Assembly (NCBI RefSeq): GCF_900169075.1
Contig: NZ_LT827015.1
Span: forward strand, 2,372,158-2,436,157
Reading direction: 5' to 3'
DNA: 64,000 nucleotides
Origin: Chryseobacterium phocaeense
GTDB lineage: Bacteria > Bacteroidota > Bacteroidia > Flavobacteriales > Weeksellaceae
Shown here: positions 52,996 to 62,500 of the stretch, piece by piece
Numbering within the stretch: position 1 is the stretch's first letter
Layout: each line of letters begins with the position of its first letter
Translations under genes and position numbers: made by a program
Notes under the pieces: model-generated
The model's database searches: none
What the model saw: the letters and a program-made list of their open reading frames with translations, nothing else
What the model was told of the DNA's origin: nothing

Positions 52996-53535
52996 TTAAT
53001 CAGGAGGAGCTGCCACATGCTTCCCCATCCACCTCCTCAACCTCCACACCGGCAAATAAACAAAAACCACAGACAACACCCCCGCCAGCAACCCCACCAG
53101 CACAGCCATCGCCGTCGCATCCAGCTTATACTGTTCAGAAAGATTGTATTGAGCCAGAAGCAAAACAGACAGTACGAGAGAACCCGTCACAACACCATGC
53201 AGAATACTCAGCTTTGTCATCAGTTTTTTCTTGTTGAGCTGCTCGTCTACGGTAAACTCAATGGCTTCCTGTTCAGCGGCGATGATCACACGGTTGATGA
53301 TATCAATGGTGAGCACTACAGGTAAGAATACGGCCATGGGAAGGGTCAGGCGGGCAAGGTTCTGGGTTCCTGAAAAGAAATGAGTGTAGCCGAGTTCCTG
53401 AAAGCTCGCATACGCAATAATGAAATTGAAAAATACATTGGGAAGGACATAGAAAATGGTCCGCCGGATTAAAAAGCGTTTAAGAGTGGTTTTCCTGAGT
53501 TTTTTAGGAGGCGGAGGTTTGAATTTAAATTTCAT
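52996..53535 (-). CDS. Four-span membrane protein at the end of the PKS operon
   Basis: A 179-aa protein of no recognised family. The N-terminus is basic (KFKFKPPPPKKLRKTTLKRF), then four membrane helices (about 28-47, 60-80, 110-130 and 145-167). Its start overlaps the upstream acyltransferase gene by 11 bases, so it belongs to the operon and may help place or export the product. Confidence 0.75.
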   Translation of the reverse strand: MKFKFKPPPPKKLRKTTLKRFLIRRTIFYVLPNVFFNFIIAYASFQELGYTHFFSGTQNLARLTLPMAVFLPVVLTIDIINRVIIAAEQEAIEFTVDEQLNKKKLMTKLSILHGVVTGSLVLSVLLLAQYNLSEQYKLDATAMAVLVGLLAGVLSVVFVYLPVWRLRRWMGKHVAAPPD

Positions 53536-54784
53536 GGGACGAGGTCAGGAGTTCAATGGCTTTATCTTTAATTTTAACGGCTTCTTCCCTCGGCAGGAAA
53601 TGTTCATTGGACATGAAGGTAAAATCCATCTGCTGATTGTAGGTAGTGGCCACCAGTGTATTTGAATTCAACCATGGAAAAGCAACTGTAGGACTGAAAA
53701 CCGTTTCCACTTTAAACTGTTTATAATCACCGGGAATACTGATTTTCCCCATATTGGAAAGCGTTACATCATGCCCTCCCCTGCTGGATTTCAGCATCCC
53801 GGTCATGCGTTCCACCACCGGATGCATCTGCTCGCCCATCCACAGAAGTTCGCGGGCGTTCATTTTTTCTATTTTTTCCAGGAGATCTTGCTTGATCTGT
53901 CTGGCGTTTTCCACCATATCCTGATTCCCCTTTTTTATGGAAAGCTCAACCGTTGGCGCAAATGCAAAAACATGATCCTGCCTGATCTCCGGAATAAAAT
54001 GACGGACATCCACCGGACTGATCACCTTCCCTTTGGCCTGTGAACCCTGCAGCTCCCGGAACGCCTGCATAAATGAAGAGCACAGCAACGCATGAACAGA
54101 AGTTCCATGAGTTTTGGACTTTTCAGTTATTTTTGAAGTCATTTCCGGATTCAGCTTCCAGTGGACCGCATAGTTTTTTCCGGTGTTTCTTTTCCGGCTT
54201 TTCCGCTGCATCAGGAAAAAGAATCTGGCCATCAGCCGGAACATTCCTGCTTTGCGTTTCTCCTTTTTCATATTGAAATCCAATGGCAGGAAATCATCCA
54301 CTGAATTGAATAAGTAATATTGATCCAGCTCCAGAGAAGGATCATCCAGCAAAGAAAGAAGCTCTCTCATCAGGTTGACAATCGAGGTCCCGTCGCAGAT
54401 GCAGTGCGGCAGCACCCAAAGGATCTCAGACAAATCTTTTCCTTTGATCCACACAAGGCGGGCCAAAGGTTTTTTCTCATCCTCAAACAGATCCATCCAT
54501 TCCCTTTCAGATTCCACAAGCCAGTCCTCATCCGTTTTTCTCTCCACAACTCTGAGAGGAACAGGTTCAATATTTTTTTCTTCTGTAAAAAACGGATATT
54601 TCTCACTGGTGTTATCAATTCTGACCCTCAGCAGAGGATGTTTCTGCTGAATTTTAGCCAATGCCGTTTCAAAATTTTCTCCCGGAATCTGCCCACTGAT
54701 TTTTGCTGTAAACACACAGTTGACAGGAGTTTTGGAATCAACATACATGATCCTCTCCACCATCATTAAATTTCGTCTCATCAT
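53525..54784 (-). CDS. Condensation/PapA-like acyltransferase, variant PHxxxDG
   Basis: A 419-aa acyltransferase of the condensation-domain fold (PapA/WES/DGAT-like). The active-site motif is PHCICDG (126-132): the catalytic second His127 and Asp131-Gly132 are kept, but the first His of HHxxxDG is Pro. A DFxxM-type strand (QMDFTFMSNEHFLP) stands for the DFGWG motif. It probably joins an acyl or polyketide chain to a hydroxyl. Overlaps the other acyltransferase gene by 4 bases; about 420 aa is normal for PapA-like enzymes. Confidence 0.8.
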   Translation of the reverse strand: MMRRNLMMVERIMYVDSKTPVNCVFTAKISGQIPGENFETALAKIQQKHPLLRVRIDNTSEKYPFFTEEKNIEPVPLRVVERKTDEDWLVESEREWMDLFEDEKKPLARLVWIKGKDLSEILWVLPHCICDGTSIVNLMRELLSLLDDPSLELDQYYLFNSVDDFLPLDFNMKKEKRKAGMFRLMARFFFLMQRKSRKRNTGKNYAVHWKLNPEMTSKITEKSKTHGTSVHALLCSSFMQAFRELQGSQAKGKVISPVDVRHFIPEIRQDHVFAFAPTVELSIKKGNQDMVENARQIKQDLLEKIEKMNARELLWMGEQMHPVVERMTGMLKSSRGGHDVTLSNMGKISIPGDYKQFKVETVFSPTVAFPWLNSNTLVATTYNQQMDFTFMSNEHFLPREEAVKIKDKAIELLTSSHEI

Positions 54785-56052
54785 AATACTTCGATGGGGT
54801 CCAGTTGTAATTTGATCGTTTTTATCACCTCATCCCGGATCGCCAACGCCTGTGAATGCGGCAGATAGCCTTCGCTTCCCATAAAGGAAAAATCCATTTC
54901 TCCCCGGAAAGTAGAAGTCACCATTGTTGTGGTATTTCCAAGAGGGCCAATTACCGAAGGACTGAAAATAGTTTCCAGGGTGAATTCTTTATACTGATGG
55001 GGAATCTGAATGCGTCCCAGATTCGAAAACATGCAGTCATTGGAAGATTTGCCGTTCTTCAGCAGCCGGGTGAAATTTTTCAGCGCATCATGGGCAGATT
55101 CCATCACCATCATCGTGATATATGGATTGAGTTTAGATGTTTTTCGCTCCACCGTTTCCTGCATCCAGCGTAAGTTTTCTGTAAAACTCATTTTATCGTT
55201 CACTGAAACCACGATCATCAGGCCAAATGCAAAGATATGGTCATCCTTGATCTGCGGAGCAAAACGCCGGATATCTACAGGACACGATACTTTATTAAAT
55301 GCCGCTTTCCCTCTCACTTTTTTAAAAGCATGAAGCACCGCCGCGCTCAGAAAAGTATTGACCGTCACTTCCTGGGATTTGCAGTAGGAAATCAGTTCCC
55401 GGCTCGTTTCTTCGTTTAATTTCCAGTGGATGAGATAATCATTTTCGCGGTCAACAGCTTTTTTACGAACCGGGATACATTTGATGGCCGTGGCCGCCAG
55501 TCTGCCAATTAATTTAGCTTTTAGCTTTTGTCCTTTGTGATTGAGGATTTCAGACGGAACCACATCCTGAATTCCCAGGATCGGGTTTTCCTGACCGATT
55601 TCTGCGGAAGGATGATCCAGGATCTGTAAAAATTCATGCAGAAAAGCCATAGCAGAACCACCATCACACAAACAGTGATGGAATGCAAAAAGCATATCCG
55701 AAACTTCTTCTCCTTTGATCCACACAAACCGGATCAACGGCATTTCTTCATAATTAAATAAAGTCCGCCATTCTTTTGCGGATTCATCCTTCCAGTCATC
55801 CTCGCTTATTCGGCTCACCGTTCTTATCGGTATCGGCAGCGTGGGTTCAGGAACTTCAAACCAGGGAATATTGTTTTTATCATAGCTGATGATGGCCCTC
55901 AGCCATGGATGTTTAGCCTGAATCTGATTTAAAGCATGCTGAATTTCCTTTTCCGTAAAACTGCCTCGTAAACGGAATGGAATCACAGCATTGAATGCTT
56001 CTGTCCCATCGCCCAGAAGCATCCGTTCCCCAAATAATAACTTCCTTTTCAT
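54781..56052 (-). CDS. Condensation/PapA-like acyltransferase, intact HHxxxDG
   Basis: A 423-aa paralogue of the next gene, with complete HHCLCDG (125-131), QMD-like EMDFSFMGSEGYLP near the C-terminus, and matching N-terminal and central blocks (NQIQAKHPWLRA; VSCPVDIRRFAPQIKDDHIFAFG). Two adjacent enzymes suggest two acylations of one glycosylated product. Starts 4 bp after the glycosyltransferase stop. Confidence 0.82.
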   Translation of the reverse strand: MKRKLLFGERMLLGDGTEAFNAVIPFRLRGSFTEKEIQHALNQIQAKHPWLRAIISYDKNNIPWFEVPEPTLPIPIRTVSRISEDDWKDESAKEWRTLFNYEEMPLIRFVWIKGEEVSDMLFAFHHCLCDGGSAMAFLHEFLQILDHPSAEIGQENPILGIQDVVPSEILNHKGQKLKAKLIGRLAATAIKCIPVRKKAVDRENDYLIHWKLNEETSRELISYCKSQEVTVNTFLSAAVLHAFKKVRGKAAFNKVSCPVDIRRFAPQIKDDHIFAFGLMIVVSVNDKMSFTENLRWMQETVERKTSKLNPYITMMVMESAHDALKNFTRLLKNGKSSNDCMFSNLGRIQIPHQYKEFTLETIFSPSVIGPLGNTTTMVTSTFRGEMDFSFMGSEGYLPHSQALAIRDEVIKTIKLQLDPIEVL

Positions 56053-56056
56053 AGGC

Positions 56057-58462
56057 CTATACGGATGTTAAAGTTGAACACTCCTGCTGTACAAAATGTT
56101 CGAGCAGTTCTACTGCCTTTTCATTACCTCCGGCCTCGATGAAATTGGATTGAACTTCTTTGGCTGCATTTCTGTATTTCGGGTTATCCAGCAGTTCAAA
56201 AACCGTTTCACGAAGGGCTTCCACCCTTAAACGCTTGTACCTGATGCTGATTCCACATCCGGCCTGCTCGATTAATTTTGCAATATGAAAATGATCATAG
56301 GCGATGGGTGTGATCAACATTGGCAACCCATTATAAAATGTATCGTTTACCGTATTGAATCCGCCGTGGCAGATCACCATATCCATGTGAGGCATTAACT
56401 GTGATTGCGGAACAAAGCCGCTTACAATAAAATTAGCCGGCCATTCTTCAAAAATTTCAGGCGGAGTTGCTGCGATTACTGTCACAGGCTGGTCTGCAAA
56501 CGCTGCGATTACCTTTTCAAAAAAGGCTTTCCGGATATCTACCAGCAAGGTACCCAGTGATACAAATATTTTCGGGGTAGTAGCAGCTTCCAGTTTTTCC
56601 CAGTTAAAAGGCGTATTATTGGGACGTCCTTTTACCGGACCTACGAATCTCATATGTGAAGGAACTTCTTCAAAACCGGCGAAAGTCTGTGAAGTAAACA
56701 CCAGATTCAGCTGGTGCGAATGGATAAAAATACCTTCATCAGCAATTCCGACCTCCTTTTGAAGGCCTTTGATCAGGTTTTGCTGCCATTCCCATATTTT
56801 CGGGGCATTTTTCTCACTGTCTCCCATCACATCAGGGGGAACAGGCGTTGTGGTTACACAAGGAATACCATGTTTATGGGCAAAAAGTGCGCCTCCAAAG
56901 GCAATACAATCGTTCACCAGAACATCTGGCTTCCAACTCGCCATCAGACGTTCAAGTCCGGGCATCATCATTTTGGCGAATGGAACGTAGGTTTCCTCCA
57001 ATGCGAGCTTCATCACTTCAGGACCTGAGCAAGCGGGGCCGTCATCCTGTCTTTTTAAAATACGCCCGATCTCTTCCTGGTAGGGAATAAGGTCTTCTTC
57101 GGGGTAAATATAGCTTCCTCCTTCCGGAATATGCTTGCTGTCTACCGGGGTGATTCCGAACCATTTTACTTCGTGACCACGGGCAATCAGACTGGCTCCC
57201 ACGCTTAATGTAGGACTGATGTGTCCGAAAAACGGAGGCACAACGAATAAAAATTTAGATCCGGATTTTACCGGTTCTGAAACGCGAACCAATGCTTTTT
57301 CAAGTAAACTGGCAGCCGTTGGTGTTCCTCCCGCATCTATAAAAGACCGGCGGATCAGCTGGGCTGCTTCGGAATACGTTGGATTGTTCAAAATATTCTG
57401 TACCGCATCTTTTAAATGATGGGATTTAAACCGGTTAAAATTAAGACGTTCGCCGGCACCTGTACGCACTACCCTTCCTGCAACATGCGATTGGTCATAC
57501 GCAATAGGAATAACCACCAGCGGAAGGCCGTTTGACAAAGCTTCAGACACCGTATTGTGGCCCCCATGACAAACCACTCCGTCCAGATGAGGAAGCAGAT
57601 CAAGCTGGGGAACCTGGTTATAGACCATAAAATTTTCAGGCCAGCTTTCAAACAGATTCGGGTCAGAAACCAATACAACGGTTAAATCTTCGTCTTTGAA
57701 TGCATCAATTACCTTTTGGAAAAAAGCTTTTTTATGATCATGATCGAAGGTGGTTCCGATGCTTACGAGGATTTTTTTTCTGGTACTTTTATTAAACTGA
57801 TCCCAGTCGAAGTTACATGAGATACGGCGTTCCGAAAGAACCGGTCCTGTAAACTGATAATGAGCCGGAAGATCCATTTCTCCAAAGAATTCCTTTGAGG
57901 TTAAGACCAGAGTTAAAAGATCCGAAGAAGCCAGCGAATGGTTTTCCTGAATGCCCAGTTCTTTCTGCAGTTCTATGATCTTATTGACCTCCCATTCATG
58001 CACTTTCGGCAGCTCATCCATCATTTTTACGGCAGCCGGAGCAGTAACGGATGTGCTGTAGGGAAGATTGAGTTTTTTAGCGGCAATAGCGGCGGCAAAT
58101 AGCTGATGATCGCCGATCACCATATCGGGCTGCCAGGTTTTCAACAGAGTGATTATGCCGTTGTAGCAATGCCTGTTTAAAGGAATCAGTACCTCTTCGT
58201 ACAGGAACTTGATGCTGTCGATTCCGTAGACTACTTTTTTTGAAATAATATCGAGATATTTTTCGCTTTCGTTTTTTTCTTCGTCGGTCTGGTCGTATTG
58301 AATGAGCAGGAGTTCTCCCCCTTCAGGAAGTTTTGTGCTTAGATTTTCATCAAGACTGATCCAGGCCACGTGGTGCCCTCTTTTCAATAATTCTGCACCG
58401 ATGCTTAATGTCGGATTGACATGGCCCGTCAATGGCGGAACAACAAATACAAATTTAGCCAT
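56057..58462 (-). CDS. Fused tandem GT1 glycosyltransferase (two MGT-like units)
   Basis: An 801-aa protein made of two full GT-B glycosyltransferases in one chain. Unit 1 (1-400): catalytic His14 in TGHVNP, nucleotide-sugar site CHGGHNTVSEAL from Cys298. Unit 2 (401-801): His414 in FGHISP, CHGGFNTVNDTF from Cys698. Each unit is about 400 aa, normal for macrolide/carotenoid-type GT1. Units have clearly diverged, so they may add different sugars or one may be structural. Overlaps the hydrolase gene by 8 bases. Confidence 0.88.
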   Translation of the reverse strand: MAKFVFVVPPLTGHVNPTLSIGAELLKRGHHVAWISLDENLSTKLPEGGELLLIQYDQTDEEKNESEKYLDIISKKVVYGIDSIKFLYEEVLIPLNRHCYNGIITLLKTWQPDMVIGDHQLFAAAIAAKKLNLPYSTSVTAPAAVKMMDELPKVHEWEVNKIIELQKELGIQENHSLASSDLLTLVLTSKEFFGEMDLPAHYQFTGPVLSERRISCNFDWDQFNKSTRKKILVSIGTTFDHDHKKAFFQKVIDAFKDEDLTVVLVSDPNLFESWPENFMVYNQVPQLDLLPHLDGVVCHGGHNTVSEALSNGLPLVVIPIAYDQSHVAGRVVRTGAGERLNFNRFKSHHLKDAVQNILNNPTYSEAAQLIRRSFIDAGGTPTAASLLEKALVRVSEPVKSGSKFLFVVPPFFGHISPTLSVGASLIARGHEVKWFGITPVDSKHIPEGGSYIYPEEDLIPYQEEIGRILKRQDDGPACSGPEVMKLALEETYVPFAKMMMPGLERLMASWKPDVLVNDCIAFGGALFAHKHGIPCVTTTPVPPDVMGDSEKNAPKIWEWQQNLIKGLQKEVGIADEGIFIHSHQLNLVFTSQTFAGFEEVPSHMRFVGPVKGRPNNTPFNWEKLEAATTPKIFVSLGTLLVDIRKAFFEKVIAAFADQPVTVIAATPPEIFEEWPANFIVSGFVPQSQLMPHMDMVICHGGFNTVNDTFYNGLPMLITPIAYDHFHIAKLIEQAGCGISIRYKRLRVEALRETVFELLDNPKYRNAAKEVQSNFIEAGGNEKAVELLEHFVQQECSTLTSV

Positions 58463-59249
58463 GATTTTGTGTTAATGGTTTTGATAATGATTGAGATAAA
58501 AAATGAACAATACGTTCAGCAATCTGAACAGGTTCCTGTATGGGAATATTATGGTCTCCGGGAATGAATTCCAGTTCAGAACGGCTGATCTGAGACTGCA
58601 GCCACTCTCCGGTAGGTTTGCAATTGGATTCCGAGCCGTACAGCAATAACGCAGGAACTTCCAGTTCTGATACATTGGCTTCACTCAGGAAATGTTTTTC
58701 CCTGATCATATCTGCTTTGATGCTGGTTTTTTCAAACAGGAACTCATACATGCGGTGGTTTTTCTCCATCTGCCTTTTCCCCATCTGAACTTTGGTGGTA
58801 TCGGTGAAATTGGCGACATAATGTTCGAGAAACTCTTTGCTGTATTCATCGATGATATTCCGGGCCTTTTCGTCCTGCGGATCCGGGGCTTCCATAACCA
58901 CCAGGCGGCTGACACGGTCCGGAGCTTTCAATGCGGTTTTCAACGCGATAAGGCCTCCGAAGCTATAGCCTGCGAGATGTACTTTTTCAAGCTTTAAAAA
59001 ATCCATCAGGGCCAGTAAATCGGACGACATACTTTCCAGATCATAGCCATCCGTGAAACGTTCGCTCATGCCGTGGCTTTTCAGATCGTACATCACCACA
59101 TGAAATTTTTTCGCCAGAACCGGGGCAATATTGAAATAATAAATAGAGAGGTTGCTAAACATCCCGTGAATCAGCACCACAGTCTGTTCAGCACCTTTAT
59201 TGAGTTCCTGAATGTGAACCTGTTTATGGTTAACCGTGATTACTGGCAT
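58455..59249 (-). CDS. Alpha/beta hydrolase (possible thioesterase of the PKS operon)
   Basis: A 264-aa alpha/beta-hydrolase: oxyanion motif HGMFSN at about 28-33, nucleophile Ser96 in GYSFGG, His233 in GDHN. The usual acid position reads LLYGSESN, with no Asp, so the acid may be Glu or come from elsewhere. By context it may release the chain from the ACP or transfer it. Overlaps the ACP gene by 10 bases and the glycosyltransferase by 8. Confidence 0.82.
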   Translation of the reverse strand: MPVITVNHKQVHIQELNKGAEQTVVLIHGMFSNLSIYYFNIAPVLAKKFHVVMYDLKSHGMSERFTDGYDLESMSSDLLALMDFLKLEKVHLAGYSFGGLIALKTALKAPDRVSRLVVMEAPDPQDEKARNIIDEYSKEFLEHYVANFTDTTKVQMGKRQMEKNHRMYEFLFEKTSIKADMIREKHFLSEANVSELEVPALLLYGSESNCKPTGEWLQSQISRSELEFIPGDHNIPIQEPVQIAERIVHFLSQSLSKPLTQNHG

Positions 59250-59539
59250 TCGTAGATATAATTGATGATCATACGAAGATCAAGGTTGATCAGTTCATCC
59301 AGGTCCATAGAAGACAGCCAGCCGGTAAAATCAATCTGATCCCCGAAATGCGCCTTGATCTTTTCAGAAAAGGAAACAATTTCGATACTGTCCATTTCAA
59401 GGTCCTTTGTAAATGAACTTTCCGGTGTAATATCCATCTCTTCTACAAATTCCGCTCCTATCACTTCGGTAATAAAACCTTTTAAAAGGGTGAATAATTC
59501 CTCGTGATTCAATTTCAATGTGTTGTTTATAGTGTCCAT
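59240..59539 (-). CDS. Acyl carrier protein of the PKS operon
   Basis: A 99-aa ACP. Phosphopantetheine attachment Ser51 in LEMDSIEIVSF. Slightly longer than a fatty-acid ACP, with an extra C-terminal helix (INLDLRMIINYIYECQ). It overlaps the PKS gene by 13 bases, so it is translated with it and is the likely acyl carrier for the KS and AT domains. Confidence 0.9.
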   Translation of the reverse strand: MDTINNTLKLNHEELFTLLKGFITEVIGAEFVEEMDITPESSFTKDLEMDSIEIVSFSEKIKAHFGDQIDFTGWLSSMDLDELINLDLRMIINYIYECQ

Positions 59540-62500
59540 CCGATAATATAATTTTTATGTTTAATAGTTTTTATTTCTGTGTTATTGATCCATAAGTGAT
59601 CGTCCTGTATGCGTTCTACTTCAAATGCTTTCGGGTTTCCTTTTAATCCTGTCCCCATGAATTTCCCATAGGCTTCTTTGGCGGTCCAGAACCTTGTAGT
59701 CCATTCTGCCTGATCCCTGTCTTTTAATAAGGCTAATTCCTGCTCCGTAAAGACCAGTTCATAAAATCCGGAGCTGCGTTCTTCCATAATCTCCATGTCA
59801 ATGCCCACCGGACGGCCATGACGCGCAATCCCTACGGCTTCTTTTCCTTTATGGGCCAGGGAAATATGAATATCTTCCGTGATATCGCCGATCAGGTAAG
59901 GTTTTCCGGCTTCATTGGAACGGATCTCAAAGGTGATGGGAAAGCAGGGATGATTTTTTTGTTCGCGCAGGAGATTTCTTACCGCATCTTTCACCGCTAC
60001 ACGGCTTACCATCCAGTTTTTGCGCTTATTAGGCAGCAACTGCTGATGGAATTGCTTTTCGCTGTGATTGAAATACCGTTTTAAGATAAAATCCCAAGAG
60101 GCCACCCTGGTATACGCCTGATGAAAGAAAAATACGTCAGGGGCAATTTCCTCCGAAAGACGGTTGTGCAGCGGTGACATCGAGACATTCCACAGAGGTT
60201 CATCAATTTCCAGTCTGCGGTTCTGCCAGCCTGAAATAGCACACCATACTTTTCCGTCTTTTTTGAGGATAATATCAGCAATCGCAAATTCTTCATTGAG
60301 CTCGGTCAGGATGCAGGTGCACTCAAAAAGGCCGTCCTGATCATCCATCGCTCCGAAAAATTCAAGATCCCTGATTTTCACAGGAAATGCAATACGGTCT
60401 TTGGTCAAGGTAAGCTGCAGCCACAATCCGAATAACTGTCCGGCATTGTCCAGCAAAGATCCTTTTCCGCCGTTGCCTTTTATCTTTCCTGTAATTCCTT
60501 TGGTTCCTACTGCTGACACTTCGGTAATTCCCTGGTACAGCTCTCCATGAAACATATGCTTGTCATAGATCTCCTCCGGCGTTCGTTCAATCGGTAAAAG
60601 ATCACCAATGGATCTATTGAAAGCGGGAGAAGAAGGAGTATTTGAACTCAGCAACACTTCTGCATTCACGAAATTTTCAATTTCCAGATAAGCATGATGC
60701 GGTGAGCGCCACTCTCCTTTTACTGTTTTTTCAAAAGGTTGGGCTACATTCATCCATTGGAATACACTTACATTCATAATTTTGTGAACCTTCCTTCCCG
60801 GTATTTCTGCCTGTGCAATTTCTGCCAGCTGTTCAAAAATCATGGTCATAGGGATCACCGGTTCCATATCCGAAACCGTTGACCATCCTTTCGGCTGCCT
60901 CAATAGACTGTGATCAATCAGGTAAGGATGACTTTCCAGATTGACATGCAGCTCTTTTGAGAAGTTTTTATCTATTGACTTTTTAGGTGTTATTGCTACT
61001 GGCACAGCAGTTTCAGGCCTGTTTTGAAACAGATTCAGCACTTCTTCCTGCATCCGGATCATATCGGAAATATTCTCCTGGAATGCCTGAACAAGCGGAT
61101 GTCCGGTTTTAGCCACTGCCGCGGAAATGGTGCTTTGCTTAGGTTTGTTAAATGACCCAGCTAAAGCCTGAATTTCTTTAAAATCACGGATAATAGGTGA
61201 ACCTAACTGTAGTTTGATTCCTTTTCCGGATGATTTTTTTGAATTATGCTGTATTTCCAGGAAGTCAAGAGCTATTGTTTTTCCTTCCACAAAAAGAGCG
61301 GCTACCACGCGCTGCAGCTGAGCCAGTGCAGATCTCGCCGGAACACTGGAAGCAATAGTACTAAATGATTTTCCTTTCAAAGTATCGTCAATAAACCCGA
61401 TTAATCCTCCTGTCCCGATCTGGATAAAGAATTTTGCTCCTTCTTCATACAGCTTATCAGTCAGTTCACGGAATCTGACAGGCTGAACCAGATGCTCGGC
61501 ACTGAGTTTCCGGATCGCTTCCTGATCTGCGGGATACGGCTCTAAAGTCGTGGCAGACCACAAAGGAATTTTTGTCTTTTGAAACTGTGCCTTCTCCATA
61601 CCTGCCAGGATCACCTCCAGTTTATCTGCAATAAATGGGGAATGAAAGCCCGACTGGAACGGCAGTATCTGATGAAAGATCTGTTTCGATTTTAATACCG
61701 GAACCAGCTCATCCAATGCTGTATTACTTCCGCACAAAATAACCTGATTGGGGCAATTGTCATTGGAAATATAAAGCTCAGGAATGGCATCAATGAAAGG
61801 AGTAACCGCATCAATACCTGCTCCGACAGCGATAAACCTGGAATCCTTCAGCTCAAAAGTTTCAGGATTTAAAACATCAATCAACGCTTTTACTGAATTG
61901 ACTTCTGCAAGTTCCGAGGAATATCCTGCCAGCCATTCTCCGAGGCTGTGTCCTGCATTCATATCTGGTACGATGCCCAATTTTTTCAGAGCGCCGTCAA
62001 GAATACTGCATGTGTTGAAAATACCTAAGGCATCATTCAGTAAGCCTTCTCCTTCAGTTTCAATAGGTTCAGTGAGCCCGAAATAACGGCTAACACTTTC
62101 TACCTCGCCTTTCGCCAGGCCATCCAGGCCGGGAAATACAAAAGCTACCTTGCCTCCGTCTTTCAGTAAAGGCGTGTTGGTATACCAGATATCCTGCTTG
62201 TTGCGCCACGGATTATCCTTTGCAACAATTTTAATTACTTTTTCTATTCTTTCCGGTGTTGGGTCGAATAAAGCTACCCTGTAATTTCCTTCTCCCGTTT
62301 CAGTTTCCTGATTCCGTAAGGCGGAAAGAAGTTCTTCGTGGGTGGGTCTTGCCAGAATCAGGACACGGTCTTTTTTCGGCATATCATAGCCTTCAAGAAC
62401 GACATGCGCGTTGATTCCTCCGAATCCGAATGCATTAACGGCTGCCACTTTCGGCAGTCCTGTCTTTGACCAGCTTTTCGACTCCTGTACAGGCTCAAAT

